Below, in pieces: positions 20,956 through 32,724 of a DNA stretch of 64,000 bases; the stretch's first letter is position 1, and the number at the start of each line of letters is the position of its first letter. Origin of the DNA: Tetrahymena thermophila SB210 (Eukaryota > Ciliophora > Oligohymenophorea > Hymenostomatida > Tetrahymenidae); contig NW_002476563.1 in assembly GCF_000189635.1 (NCBI RefSeq), positions 248,001-312,000 of the forward strand, in the 5' to 3' direction. The translations under genes and the position numbers were made by a program. Under the pieces are notes generated by a model. That model saw nothing but the letters and a program-made list of their open reading frames with translations. It had not been told where the DNA came from and did no database searches.

Positions 20956-21869
20956 TACTTTTATTATATCTACCCTTCTCTTTTATCTTTACTTCTAGTT
21001 TTTAATTATTTTTTTCTTCTACTATCTGATTAAATATCCTGTTATTAATTTACAATCAAATTAATGATAATTGCTTAACACTTTTTTATAATATAAATTT
21101 TATTTAATTTAAAATCAAAAATGAAGTAATTTAGTAAAAACATTTCTCAAAGAAATTATGATAGTGAATTAATATAAAATAGAAATAAAATCACAAAATA
21201 ACTAGATTTCTTATCAATGACTCAAAATAAATATATAATTAATTATTATGTAAAACTAAAATAAAAAAATGTTTTTCCTTTTAAAATGATCACTAATTTT
21301 TTATATAGCTGTTCCTGCATTTGAAATATCACAGATCATGATATCATGATTTGTGATATTTCATATAAATTTTATATTACTAATGTATTTTTTTTTTTTC
21401 TAAATCTTAATTATTTTCTTTTTATTTGATTTCTTATATAAAAATTTTTAAAAAAGGCTAAAATTAATTAAAAATTTAATAGAAAAATCATAAATATTGA
21501 TATAAATTAAAATAAAAAATATTATTAATTAAATTCTATTATAAAATTATTTATTTTAAAATAATTAATATTCAAACGCATCAGCAATTGAAAAATATAG
21601 TGATCTCAATTAACTAAATTTTTGAATGGCGTTTGGCTCTACCTAGCTAACATTTTCTGCCAATCTTAAGAATTGAAAACTCAAATAAAATTATTTTAAA
21701 AATTAAAAAATATTTATTTATCTAAAAATATAAATTAATAAAATAATTTAGTGTGAAATATTAAGTATCAACATTTTACGAATAAAAAAAATATATTTTT
21801 GTTTGCTTTAATCATTAACACATTATTATGGATTGATACATAAAATTATTTTGTGAAATATATTTAGCA
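20956..21869. other. Array spacer A2/B2
   Basis: Holds the A2 5' flank, a 40-bp near-perfect palindrome at 21323-21362 (separate entry) and, at about 21640-21690, the CTAACATTTTCTGCC version of the B-gene 3' element. About 21560-21650 is somewhat less AT-rich with no recognisable gene. Confidence 0.6.
21323..21362. repeat. 40-bp palindrome
   Basis: Two 20-base arms meet with no spacer (GAAATATCACAGATCATGAT and its complement) with one mismatch. As DNA it could extrude a cruciform; as RNA it would form a strong hairpin. A partial relative of the left edge (CTGCATTTGAAATA) lies near 25500 without the palindrome. Confidence 0.9.
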
Positions 21870-24251
21870 TCAATATTTTACTAATGAAGAAAATATTCTT
21901 TAGTCTATAACATCTTTCTGCTATTTTTCTTATTACTGCTTTATGAAAAATTTTTAAAAATATTCCTCTTACAATATTTAGGAATTTTATATGCAAATCT
22001 GCTTCTCAAAATAATTTAACCTAATATTATTTATTTCTTAAAAAAAAATAGAATAATTTTGTAGCTTTATTTTTAATTTATAAAAATAACTTACATTTGT
22101 CGTTTATATTAGATATTTTATCTAAACTTTAAAATTATTCTGTGAGAGTTATAAATTATATAGCTGCTAATTGCTCTTTGCTTAGTATCATCATAATAGC
22201 CTTTTTCAAAAAAATAATGTCTTTGTATAAATCATAAATGTCTAAACTTTTATTGACCTCTTACTAAATGTACTTTATAAAATCACAATCTATCCCTCTC
22301 TCCTGAAAAAATTTTATTGATTTAAATTTCCTTTTTTTATTTAATAAAATGATTAAATTAATAAATTTGTGAAATTTTGATTATTTACTTGAATTTAAAA
22401 ATGGTATTTTTAATGATTTATTTAAAACTATTGCTTTAAATCTTTTTGAAATTTTAATAGGCAGATTCCTTCAATATCTCTTTTTTTTATGCTTAAGATG
22501 AATCTTATTAGATAGACTCTCTATTATTAATATTAATAGGTTATCTATTAAATTATGACCTATTTTAGAAAACATTCACACTCTTCTACTAATTCTATAT
22601 TTTAGGGATTTGTTAGCAGTTATACAAATTTTTTAATTTCATTTTATTTTAATAATTAGATAGTTATATAATTATGTTATTTACTATCAAAGTAATTATC
22701 GCTGATTTAGCTTTTTTTAATTATATCTTCCTCATCTTATTATTTTTACTAATTTTTTTCAGCTTGAGAGAAAGTTAATTTTTTGTTTATCGATTCTGCG
22801 TTTGGAGAGTTTATTTCATAGTTAGTCAAGTCACTATTACCTAAACTACTCTAAATTTTTAAATTTAGCATATTTTCTTCAATATTTTAAAAATTCTTTT
22901 TTAAGTTTATATTTAATCTATTGCTATCTATTTTTTCGTTCTCTTCATTCAATTAGTCATTCAATTTTAAATTAAATTTACCATTATTATTGTTATTATT
23001 TAAAGAAAGATATTGGCTTTTTTCTACATAATCTCTAAGTTTCGTTGGAAAATCAGGCACAATAATGTCTTTTTTAATACAATCTTCTTAGACATCATCT
23101 ACCACTTCTTCTTTTTCAGTTTTTTCAGTAATCAAATAAGAAGTATTTTCTTACTTTTTAATAAGATTATTATCGATTATGATTTTTCTATAGTTATCTT
23201 AATAAAGATTTTGAAGCATTAGCATAAAGAAGTCTTATTTTATTAACTTATAACTGTAAAATTTACCCACAATTCTAAATACAACTATCAATCCAGCCAC
23301 AGCATTTATAAGTGCTAAAATTTCTGTAATTGTTGGATATTAAATTTGAAATTATTAAACAATTTCATCCATTAGTAATATTTATTTACTGTATGGGCCT
23401 AATCCTAATGCTAATGAAGAATTTCTATCAAAACTTTAAGTTGCTAGAGTATATTAAATAGGAGAAGTGTAAGTTTATGTCTACTAAAAAAGGAGACCTG
23501 TGTCTACATTAGTTTATTATGTTTACGTGCTGAGAGAATTAAGTACAAATTAATTAGAGGCTACATAATTATATATGCTTCTGTAATTAGTTTGCATATT
23601 TTTTGAATTTGTATTGTATTACTAGGTTTTGAGTTTCAGCTAAAAAAATGCTTAATCTCCATCTATAATACTATCAATATCTACTTGGGCTGCACAATTA
23701 TTAGGTACAGTTGTTTTTACATAGTCTTGATCTTAGCAGCCATACAAATGAATTAAAATAAAAGAATAAACTTGATTATTATTACTATTATCAAGCAAAA
23801 AAGTATAATTCCTTACTTTAGAAAAATCAATGCATATAAAACCTTATAATTAAGGTGTAATGCATTAAAATGTATCGAGATTGATAACATTGTAAATATT
23901 ATTTTTAGGGTCTTAATAGTAAAGTTAAACAACATAAATAAGATATGTCTGATTCAAAGATTGTTAATATTAATCTATACTCATTGAGTAATTATTAAAA
24001 TATTAAAACCCAACTAAATCATTTTCGAAAGGTACTTCTATCCTATCATTTTTAATGAAGCTTTAAGATTAAAATTTTGGGTTTATTTAGTTGCTAAAAT
24101 TGAGATAAAATAAGTAAATCGCATAAGAAAGTGTCGTAGTAACAGCTAAAAACGACAGGATTAATCCTAAAATAGTGTTTCTTTTATAATACTTGGGTCC
24201 TATATTAAAATAAAACTCTGAAGAGAATAAATCTAAACCTTGAATATTCAT
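21870..24251 (-). pseudogene. Two-pass membrane protein, array copy B2, frameshifted in the tail
   Basis: Exons by homology are 24251-22389, 22330-22095 and 22036-21870. The protein reads normally from MNIQGLDLFSSEFYF through TM1, the four-Cys ectodomain, TM2 and the DIIVPDFPTKLRDYVEKS motif. Near 22665 a 4-base TATA insertion relative to copies B1 and B3 shifts the frame. Exon 1 is 1,863 nt, a multiple of three, where every intact copy leaves a remainder of two. Past that point the frame stays open through exon 1 but exon 2 would be read out of frame to an early TGA, so the conserved C-terminal module would be lost. Exons 2 and 3 themselves are undamaged (236 and 167 nt). It may be a young pseudogene or may make a protein with an altered, shortened tail; a sequence error cannot be excluded. 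Confidence 0.75.
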
Positions 24252-24359
24252 GGCTTTTTATAGAGATAAAACGCCCAGCTAGTTATACTTCTAGAGGTTT
24301 TTATTTGCTTTTTGCTTCTACTTTCTATTTATTTTTATTTACTATTAAATAAATTAGTC

Positions 24360-24645
24360 TTAATTCATTTAGTTTCTAAAATTGAGATAAAATAAGTAAA
24401 TTGCATAAGAAAGTGTCGTAGTAACAGCTAAAAGCGACAGGATTAATCCTAAAATAGTGTTTCTTTTATAATACTTGGGTCCTATATTAAAATAAAACTC
24501 TGAAGAGAATAAATCTAAACCTTAAATATTTATGGCTTTTTATAGAGATAAAACGCCCAGCTAGTTATACTTTTAGAGGTTTTTATTTGCTTTTTGCTTC
24601 TACTTTCTATTTATTTTTATGTACTATTAAGTAAATTATTCTTAA
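24360..24645 (-). pseudogene. 5' fragment of a B gene, tandem copy of the B2 5' end
   Basis: About 285 bp repeating 24076-24359 in direct orientation: the first ~55 codons of B2 (IQGLDLFSSEFYF... through TM1) plus ~110 bp of 5' flank. The start codon is lost (ATG changed to ATA) and no body follows, so it cannot encode a receptor. The repeat junction falls at a short TTTAGTT match, suggesting slippage or unequal exchange. Confidence 0.85.
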
Positions 24646-26640
24646 TTCAAGACGGGTTTAGATAAAATTTGATATTGAGATAAACCTAAACATAAAAATA
24701 ATAATTAAAAATTTTGATTCTTCTCACTAAGACTTATTAATTTTTATTTCTTAATTTAATTTGATGTAGAATTATTTGTAGTTTGATTGGTTAATTTTTT
24801 ACTAAATTAAAAATATATTTTGTTAAAATTCCACCCAAACTAACTAAACTAACTGCTTTTTAAAGTAAGAAAAAAATTGTTTTAGCAAAAATACAAAAAT
24901 TAGATAAATGAAAATGAAAAGTAATTAAAAAATTTTATTTGAATTATTAAATTTTTTATTATTCCCATTTTCCTTTTTTTTGAAAAAATTAGACTGTAAT
25001 TATCACGATTAATTCATCTTGGTTATTTATTTAATTTTGATTATTTATCAAATATAACTTTCCAGAAATTATATTAATTTACTATAATTAGAAACTTGCA
25101 AAAATTATTCCAAAAGTTATAAATAACATAAAGTAATAATCAAATTAATTAAATAAGAAAAATGTTTAAATTTCTTTCTTAAACTTCCTTTTATTAGATA
25201 TTTCCTAGTAAGTAATAAAATAATTTTAATATTTTATATTTACTTAATTTAATAATTATAAAATTTTGTTTATTTTAAGATGGTGAGCCAATTTATTTTG
25301 CATTCTTTTTTAAATATAAAATAAGTATCTTAAAGGATTAATATTGCATAATTTAACATATAAATTTATTTTAAGTTTACTTAATAATATAAAAATATTG
25401 TGAGTTATTTTTAAATAATATATGTTTTACAAGTAAGAGCTAATAGATTTAAAAAGTAATTTGAAAATATAATGATGGATAATTAACTTAAATATATCTG
25501 TTTCTGCATTTGAAATAATTATTATATTGATTATGAATATTTTTTTTTCTGAATCTTAATTATTTTCTTTATATTTGATTTTAAATGAAATTTAATATAT
25601 TAGATAGTCAGAGACCTGACTCAACCCCCATTTTTTAGAGGAATTACAGTATATATGTAAATTTAATTTTATCAGAAATTTTTTAAATAACAATATTTCT
25701 TTCTTTGTTAATTTAACTCATCATTTTATTTAAACTTTTGCTTTTATTATTTATTAATCTTATTATTTCATATTTTTCCTTCCAACTATTTAACAATATT
25801 TTATTTCTTCAATATTTAAAAAGTTACAACTAAATTAGTGTATTAAGCTTATGTTCAGCTTTAACACACTAATCTCTTAAATTTGATACTTGAGCTTTAG
25901 TAAAAATAGTTTATTCATTTTGAATTGTGATGTTTTAATTATTAAAACTAATTTAAAATAATATCGTTCTTTTTCTTTTTATTATACTTGCTCTTTTTTT
26001 TTTATTTGTTTGTTAATTTAACTCATCATTTTATTTTCAAATTTTGCTTTTATTATTTATTAATCTTATAATTTCATATTATTTCTTCTAATTAACTATT
26101 TAACTATATATTCTTTCTTTCATATTTAAATGAATGAATTAAATTGGTGCAAAAGGAGCATTAGGCTTAGATTTTACTTTAGTAAAATTGTGAAAACATT
26201 GATTTTTATATAATTATGTAAAAGTAAAACTAGAAATTTAAAAGAATTAGTTAAATAATAAAGGATTATTTGAATTTATAAGAAATCGAAAATTAATCAA
26301 ATTAGAAATAATTAAAAATCAAAGAATTAGTTGATTAATTTTCAAATAGACAAAAAATAAAAATAAATTCAAAATCAATGCTTTAATTGGTTAATTTTTC
26401 AAATAGACAAATATTAAAAAATAAATTAAAAATCAATGTTTTAATTGATTAATTTTCAGATCGAAAATAACAAAAATAAATCAAAAAAAATTGATTGACA
26501 AATTATTAGAATAAAAATGTTTAAATTTTTCTAATTTAAAATAGTATTGTTTCGATTAAAAAATTAAAGAAAAAAATGCCTTAATTAAAATACTCCTTAA
26601 TTAATGAGCATTTACAGTATTTTACTTTAAAAATAAATTT
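24646..26640. other. Long array spacer B2/B3
   Basis: Nearly 2 kb without a gene. It begins with the standard B 5' flank (to about 25150) and a distal flank block at about 25270-25400. Two direct repeats of ~75 bp (25703-25780 and 26008-26085, centred on GTTAATTTAACTCATCATTT) follow. A hairpin-forming inverted repeat lies at 25834-25872 (ATTAGTGTATTAAGCT against AGCTTTAACACACTAAT). At about 26325-26500 there are three imperfect ~60-bp units around TTGGTTAATTTTTCAAATAGAC. Confidence 0.6.
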
Positions 26641-26693
26641 AACACATTATTATGGATTGATACATAAAATTATTAAGTGAAATATATTTATCA

Positions 26694-29083
26694 TCAATAT
26701 TTTACTAATGAAGAAAATATTCTTTAGTCTATAACATCTTACTGTTATATTTCTTGTTACTGCTTTATGAAAAATTTTTTTAAATATTCTTCTTGCAATA
26801 TTTAGGAATTTTATATGCAAATCTGTTTCTCAAAATAATTTAACCTAATATTATTTATTTCTTAAAAAAAATAGAATGAATGATTTTGTAGTTTTATTTT
26901 AATTGATAAAAATAACTTACATTCATCACTTATATTAGATATTTTATATAAACTTTAAAATTATTCTGTGAGAGTAACAAATTATATAGCTGCTAATTGC
27001 TCTTCGCTTAGTATCATCATAATAGCCTTTTTCAAAAAAATAATGTCTTTGTATAAATCATAAATGTCTAAGCTTTTATTGACCTCTTACTCAATGTACT
27101 TTATATAATCACAATCTATCCCTCTCTCCTGAAAAAATATTTTTGATTTAAATTTCCTTATTATACAATAAAATGATTAAATTAATAAATTTGTGTATTT
27201 TTGATATTTTACTTGAATTTAAAAATGGTATTTTTAATGATTTATTTTAAACTATTGCTTTAAATACTTTTGAAATTTTAAAAGGCAGATTCCTTCAATA
27301 TCTCCTTTTTTTATGATTAAGATAAATCTTATTAGATAGACTCTCTATTATTAATATTATTAGATTATCTTGTGTTAAATAAGGATCTACTTTAGAAAAC
27401 AGCCACACTTTTCTACTAATTCTATGTTTTTGGGCTTGATAGAAAATACTTTTAAGAGCCGATTTATTAACAGCTATACAAATTTTTTTATTTCATTTTA
27501 TTTTAATAATTAGATAGTTAATTTTGTTATTTATTATCAATTTTAATTATATCTTGGTCGTTCTATTCTTTTTACTAGTTTCTTTCAGTTTGAAAGAGAA
27601 TTAATTTTTTGCTTTTCGATTCTGCATTTGGAGTATTTATTTCATAGTTTGGAAAATCGCTATGATCTATACTGGTCTAATTTTTTAAATTTAGTACACT
27701 TTCTTCAGTATTTTAAAAATTCTTTTTTAAGTTTACAATTATTCTATTGCTATCTATTTTTTCGTTCTCTTCATTCAATTAGTCATTCAATTTTAAATGA
27801 AATTTACCATTGTTATTGTTATTATTTTAAGAAAGATATTGGCTTTTTTCTACATAATCTCTAAGTTTCGTTGGAAAATCAGGCACAATAATGTCTTTTT
27901 TAATACAATCTTCTTAGACTTCATCTACCACTTCCACTTCATCTTTTTCAGTTTTTTCAGAAATCAAAGAAAAAATATTTTCTTAGTTTTTAATAAGATT
28001 ATTATGGATTATGATTTTTCTATAGTTATCTTAATAAAGATTTTGAAGCATTAGCATAAAGAAGTCTTATTTTATTAACTTATAACTGTAAAATTTACCC
28101 ACAATTCTAAATACAAATATCAATCCAGCAACAGCATTTATAAGTGCTAAAATTTCTGTGATTGTTGGATATTAAATTTCAAATTATTAAACAATTTCAT
28201 CCATTAGTAATATTTATTTACTGTATGGGCCTACTCCTGTTTTTAATGCAATAGTTCTATCAAAACTTTAAGTTGTTAGAGTATATTAAATAGGAGAAGA
28301 GTAAGTTTATCTCTACTAAAAAAGAAGACCTGAGTCTACATTAGTTTCTTATTTTTACGCGCTGAGAGAATTAAGTACAAACTAAGCAGAGGCTACATAA
28401 TTATATAAGTTTCTGTAATTAGTTTGCATTTTTCTTGAAGTTGTATTGTATTACTATGTTTTGAGTTTCAGCTAAAAATATGCTTAATCTCCATCTATAA
28501 TATTATCAATATCATTTTAGGCTGGGCAGTTATTAGGTACAGTTGTTTTTGTTTAGTCTTGATCATTGCAGCCATACAAACTAATGAAAAGAGAAGAATA
28601 AACTTGATTATTATCACTATTATCAAGCAAAAAAGTATAATTACTTACATTAGAAAAATCAATGCATATAAAACCTTATAATTAAGGTGTAGTGCATTAA
28701 AATGTATCGAGATCGATAACATTGTAAATATTATTTTTAGGGTCTTAATAGTAAAGTTAAGCAACATAAATAAGATATGTCTGATTCAAAGATTGTTAAT
28801 ATTAATCTATACTCATTGAGAAGTTATACATAAACTAAAACCCAACTAAATCATTATCGAAAGGTACTTCTATCCTATCATTTTTAATGAAGCTTTAAGA
28901 TTAAAATTTTGGGTTTATTTAGTTGCTAAAATTGAGATAAAATAAGTAAATAGCATAAGAAAATGTCATAGTAACAGCTAAAAAGGATAGGATTAATCCT
29001 ACAATAGTGTTTCTTTTAAAATACTTGGGCCCTATATTAAATTAAAACTCTGAAGAGAATAAATCTAAACTTTCAATATTCAT
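26694..29083 (-). CDS. Two-pass membrane protein, array copy B3 (subfamily B)
   Basis: Exons are 29083-27213, 27156-26921 and 26860-26694, giving 757 aa. I read the frame from the start to early exon 2 and found it intact; exons 2 and 3 have the standard lengths. Start MNIESLDLFSSEFQFNIGP. The acidic stretch before the tail motif (EKTEKDEVEVVDEVQE) is longer than in B1. B3 and B4 are the most alike pair in the window: their three exon lengths are equal (1,871, 236 and 167 nt) and the similarity continues about 1 kb into the 5' flank, so the duplication is recent or has been refreshed by gene conversion. Plus-strand frames at 27628-28054 are antisense shadows of this gene's tail. Confidence 0.9.
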
Positions 29084-30098
29084 TGTTTTTTATAGTGATA
29101 AAATGCACAGCTATCTCTACTTCTAGAGGATTTTATTTGCTTTTTGCTTCTACTTTTTATTTATTTTTATGTACTATTAAATAAATTATTCTTAATTCAA
29201 GACTGGTTTAGCTAAAATTTGAAATTGAGATAAACCTAAAAATAAAAATTTATCTTTGATTTTTCTCACTAAAATTTATTATTTTTTATTACTTTATTTA
29301 ATTTAATTCAGAATTATTTGTAGCTTGAATTTTTTACTAAATTAAAAATATATTTTGTTCAAATTCCGCACAAACTAACTACACTAGCTTCTTTTTAAAG
29401 TAGGAAAATAATTGTTTTAGCAAAAATACAAAAATTAGAAAAATAAAAAGGAAAAGTAATTAAAAAATTTTATTAGAATTATTAAATATTTTTATTATTA
29501 ATATTTTCCTTCTTTTCATAGTTGAAATTGGACCGTAATCAGCATAAATAATTACCTTGATTATTTATTTAATTTTGATTATTTATCAAATATAACTTTC
29601 CTGAAAATATATTAATTTACTATTATTAGAAACTTGCAAAAATTCTTCCAAAAGTTATAAATAACATAAAATAATAATTTAATTAACTACATAAGAAAAA
29701 TGTTTAAAAATTCTTTCAAAAACATACTTTTATTAGATATTCACAGTAAGTAATAAATAATTTTAATATTTTTTATTTACTAAACTTAATCATGATAAAA
29801 TTAATTTTATTTTCAGATGATGAGCTAATTTATTTTGGATTCTTTCAGATTCTATTTTATTAAGTATTTTTTATTTAAGGCCTATTTTTTAAAAACTAAA
29901 ATATTGTTTTAGATTAGTCCATAATATTCTACAAATGAAATTTATTTTAATAGTCTAAACCAAAATAGGTAAAATTAACTTCATGGATTAAGTTAAATTT
30001 TTTTCAAAATAATTTATTTTATTGTAAATCCTCCTTTTTTTCATCCACTCAAATATTTACACATAAAAATTTTTTGATTAATTTTTAAAAAAATTTTT
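29084..30098. other. B3 5' flank, part of a recent segmental duplicate
   Basis: About 1 kb matching 35116-36113 upstream of B4 almost base for base, ending near a TCATCCACTCAAATATTTACAC block. It starts with the GTGATAAAATGCACAGCTAT form of the conserved B upstream module. No gene is seen. Confidence 0.75.
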
Positions 30099-30500
30099 TT
30101 AATTCCATTATTCTTTTATTCCTTTATTCCTTTATTCTTTTATTCCTTTATTCCTTTATTCTTTTATTCCTTTATTCCGTTATTCCTTTAAACATATTAT
30201 TTTTTAAAAGTATCCATATAAATTTCAATCAAAAATAACAAGCTAACAATGAAACACAGATATTAAAATTGAAATTAGTTTTTGTTTGTCAATAAAATTA
30301 ATTCAAAAAACAATTAAAGAAATAGATGTAAAATTAATTTTTTTAATTATGCATTGATGATGATAACTTTAAGAAGTTTGAATTGTTTAAAATATTTTGA
30401 TTGAAATTTCAAAAACAATTTTAAGTCGTAAATAAATAAATTAATTTGTTCTGTTCTGTTCTGTTTTGTTTTGTTTTATTTTATTTTATTTTATTTTGAA
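30099..30500. repeat. Two short tandem-repeat tracts
   Basis: About 30110-30192 is a run of TTTATTCC and TTTATTC units. About 30450-30497 is a pentanucleotide tract drifting from TTCTG through TTTTG to TTTTA. They sit at the edge where the B3/B4 segmental similarity stops, so they may mark the old junction. Confidence 0.85.
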
Positions 30501-31355
30501 AATGGAAATAAATTTGGTGATAAAGGAGCAAAAATAATCAGATTAGGTTAGAGTAACTGTGCTCAACATGTAAATTTAGAATTTTTAAAAAGGTGAATTT
30601 ATTTCAATTTATTACTCTTGAAAAAAAATTATGGAAAAGCTTTTTATTCAAACTGAATTAAAAAGAAACAGCATCAAAATTCAATAAACGTCTTTAATCT
30701 TTAATTAAGCTTGACTTCATTTATAACAGCTCTAAATTAAATTTTGGGAATGATGGAGCTTCCGCTGAAAAATCTAATTTGCTGAATGCACATTTTTTTA
30801 AAGTTGAAAGCTTATTACATGTTGCTGAAGCTGAGCCTAACTTCTGATGCACGTTTATCGCCGGCGCTACTCGAAACAAGTAAAATAAAATAGTTGTACT
30901 AAGATGAAAATTCCAAAAAAACAAACGCTGCAATCTTTTTTTTTTACAGTTGATTTGCCTCTCAACTCGCTCATCTTATGGCTTAACACTTAGCTTTGGG
31001 AGCTGCATGCAAACGAATGGCCATCTAATCCTTTTTCTTTTAGATTTATGTTGTTTTATCATCATAATTTTTTTGAATTAATTGATCTAAAAATTGAATA
31101 AAATCAATAATGTATACTTTAAAAAAAAAAAGATTAATTAAAAAGTTAAAATTCAAAGTTTCAACATACAAAAATAAATAACACAAATGAATAACATAAT
31201 AAGACTAAATGATAAGCCAAGCTTTTGAATTTTTATATATATATATTTTTTTTTTAATTTTCATGTTTCGAATGCGCTAGAGCAGGAGCAGCCTTAGCAG
31301 ATAATTAAGTAGCAATTTATATAGTAGTTTATCGAAATTTGTTTGCTTCCAGCCT
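30501..31355. other. Spacer with a less AT-rich patch
   Basis: A plus-strand frame from about 30524 to 30852 is open with no starting Met, and an antisense frame overlaps it (30721-30933); I could assign neither. Bases about 30770-31030 are clearly richer in G+C than other spacers (for example ATCGCCGGCGCTACTCG and GGGAGCTGCATGCAAACG), which could be exon remnants, a non-coding RNA or a regulatory region. No tRNA-like fold was recognised. Confidence 0.45.
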
Positions 31356-32135
31356 TCAGTTGAACTTTTTTGCTTGCTAAAGCATTTAGTTTTGCTCTTT
31401 AGTCAGCTTGAGCTCATTATCGAAGTGAATGCCCTAAAGCCCTAGTACCTTAGACTGCTCCATCGCGCAGCCCTCCTCGTGATCCTTGTAGGCATCGAAG
31501 TCATTCGAAGTATAGTCCTCACATACTTCACAAATGTACTTGATATAGTCTATTTTTTATAAAGAATTAATTGAACAGTAAGTAATTAAAAGATAAAGGA
31601 AAAATTAAATAGAAATACCAAGTTTCACAGCAAGCATCTTATGCTTGTTGATAATGTGCAGCTTTCTCGCCTTAAACGTACCGTAAGACTTTTTGCAATC
31701 TTACTTGAGACAGGGTATACGTGCCGCCTCCTAGCTCCCATTGCCCTGATGTTATCTGTCCTCGTCCTGATCATCTTCATCATCATCATTATCAGCGCCA
31801 CGCAGTTTGTTCCTCTCCAGTTAATCCTTGAATGACCTGTACTCGTTAATCAACTCCAGCTACCTTTGATTCTTTTGCTCGAGTACTTTTTAAATCTTTT
31901 CGATTTTCTACCTATTTAACCCACTATTTGCAACCTTTTTCATGCCACTGCTAACCTCTACATTCTTCACTTTTATTTTATTTTGGCTCAAGTTATCAAC
32001 TTCCTTTGCTTTGTTAAACTCTTTGAATTCTTTCAGCGCACTAAAGATTTATTCTTTATCAATCTTGACGTTATCTGAGCACTTGCTCAATAAGAAGTCG
32101 CCCAACTCATTTAAACTTTTATCACCAATGCTCAT
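31356..32135 (-). CDS. Acidic zinc-finger protein
   Basis: Two exons, 32135-31619 and 31549-31356, are split by a 69-nt GT...AG intron, giving 236 aa. Start MSIGDKSLNELGDF. A Lys/Glu-rich helical region with coiled-coil character (about residues 85-115) leads to an acidic cluster (DNDDDEDDQDEDR, about 118-130). Then comes a classic C2H2 finger, C142-x4-C147-x12-H160-x4-H165. A second finger-like C179-x2-C182-x13-H196-x3-C200 follows, of C2HC type. The intron falls between the two. Codons use G and C at third positions far more than the flanking array genes (AAG, CTG, GAG, GGC), suggesting good expression or a different history. It is unrelated to the array family and lies between the near-identical copies B3 and B4 on the same strand. 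The fingers suggest nucleic-acid or protein binding in the nucleus; this is inference. Confidence 0.85.
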
Positions 32136-32677
32136 GCTTTTTAAACTAAAATATTTTGCTCGGGTTTAAGGCAAAAAATAATTGTAATTAAGTAAATAAT
32201 ATTTTGATTTTATATTTTTTATAAAAAAAATGAGAAAAAATATAAGTATTTAAATTTGTGTTTATGTCTTTGTTTATATTACAAAAACAAAAGATGTTAA
32301 TATTCTAAACTATCTTCTATTTTCAAAATTATAAATAGGTTTTACTATTTTTATTCAAATCAAAGCAATGTTTTGCTAGATAAACATCTTTTTGATATGT
32401 ACGGTAGAAGGGAGAATGCTGTTTTTTAATTTTCAAAAATATTATTATAAATAGTTCATTTAATATAAGAACATTTAATGTATTTAAAAGTTTCTTTTTA
32501 TTAAATACCGAGCTAACATATTCTGCCAATCTTAAAAATTGAAAACTCATATAAAATTATTAAAAAAATATTTATTTATTTAAAAATATAAATTAATAAA
32601 ATAATTTTGGGTGAAATATTAAGTATCATTTTACTAATAAAAAAAAAATATATTTTTTGCTTTTAAAACTTAACACA
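32136..32677. other. Spacer between the zinc-finger gene and B4
   Basis: Short AT-rich 5' flank of the zinc-finger gene, then the B-type 3' flank with the CTAACATATTCTGCCAATCT element at about 32490-32560. A 73-codon minus frame (32329-32550) overlaps that repeated element and is not supported as a gene. Confidence 0.6.
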
Positions 32678-32724
32678 TTATTATGGATTGATACATAAAA
32701 TTATTATATGAAATATATTTATCA

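Noticed and set aside
27628-28054. Two overlapping plus-strand frames, repeated almost exactly at 33660-34086
   Set aside because: They are antisense to the tails of B3 and B4, whose minus-strand frames are open with the ciliate code and share conserved protein motifs; the repetition only reflects the B3/B4 duplication.
30524-30852. Plus-strand frame of about 105 codons
   Set aside because: It has no Met, no family, and frames of this length are expected by chance when TGA is the only stop in AT-rich DNA.
31641-32169. Two plus-strand frames
   Set aside because: They are antisense to the zinc-finger gene, whose Cys/His spacing and acidic run identify the true strand.
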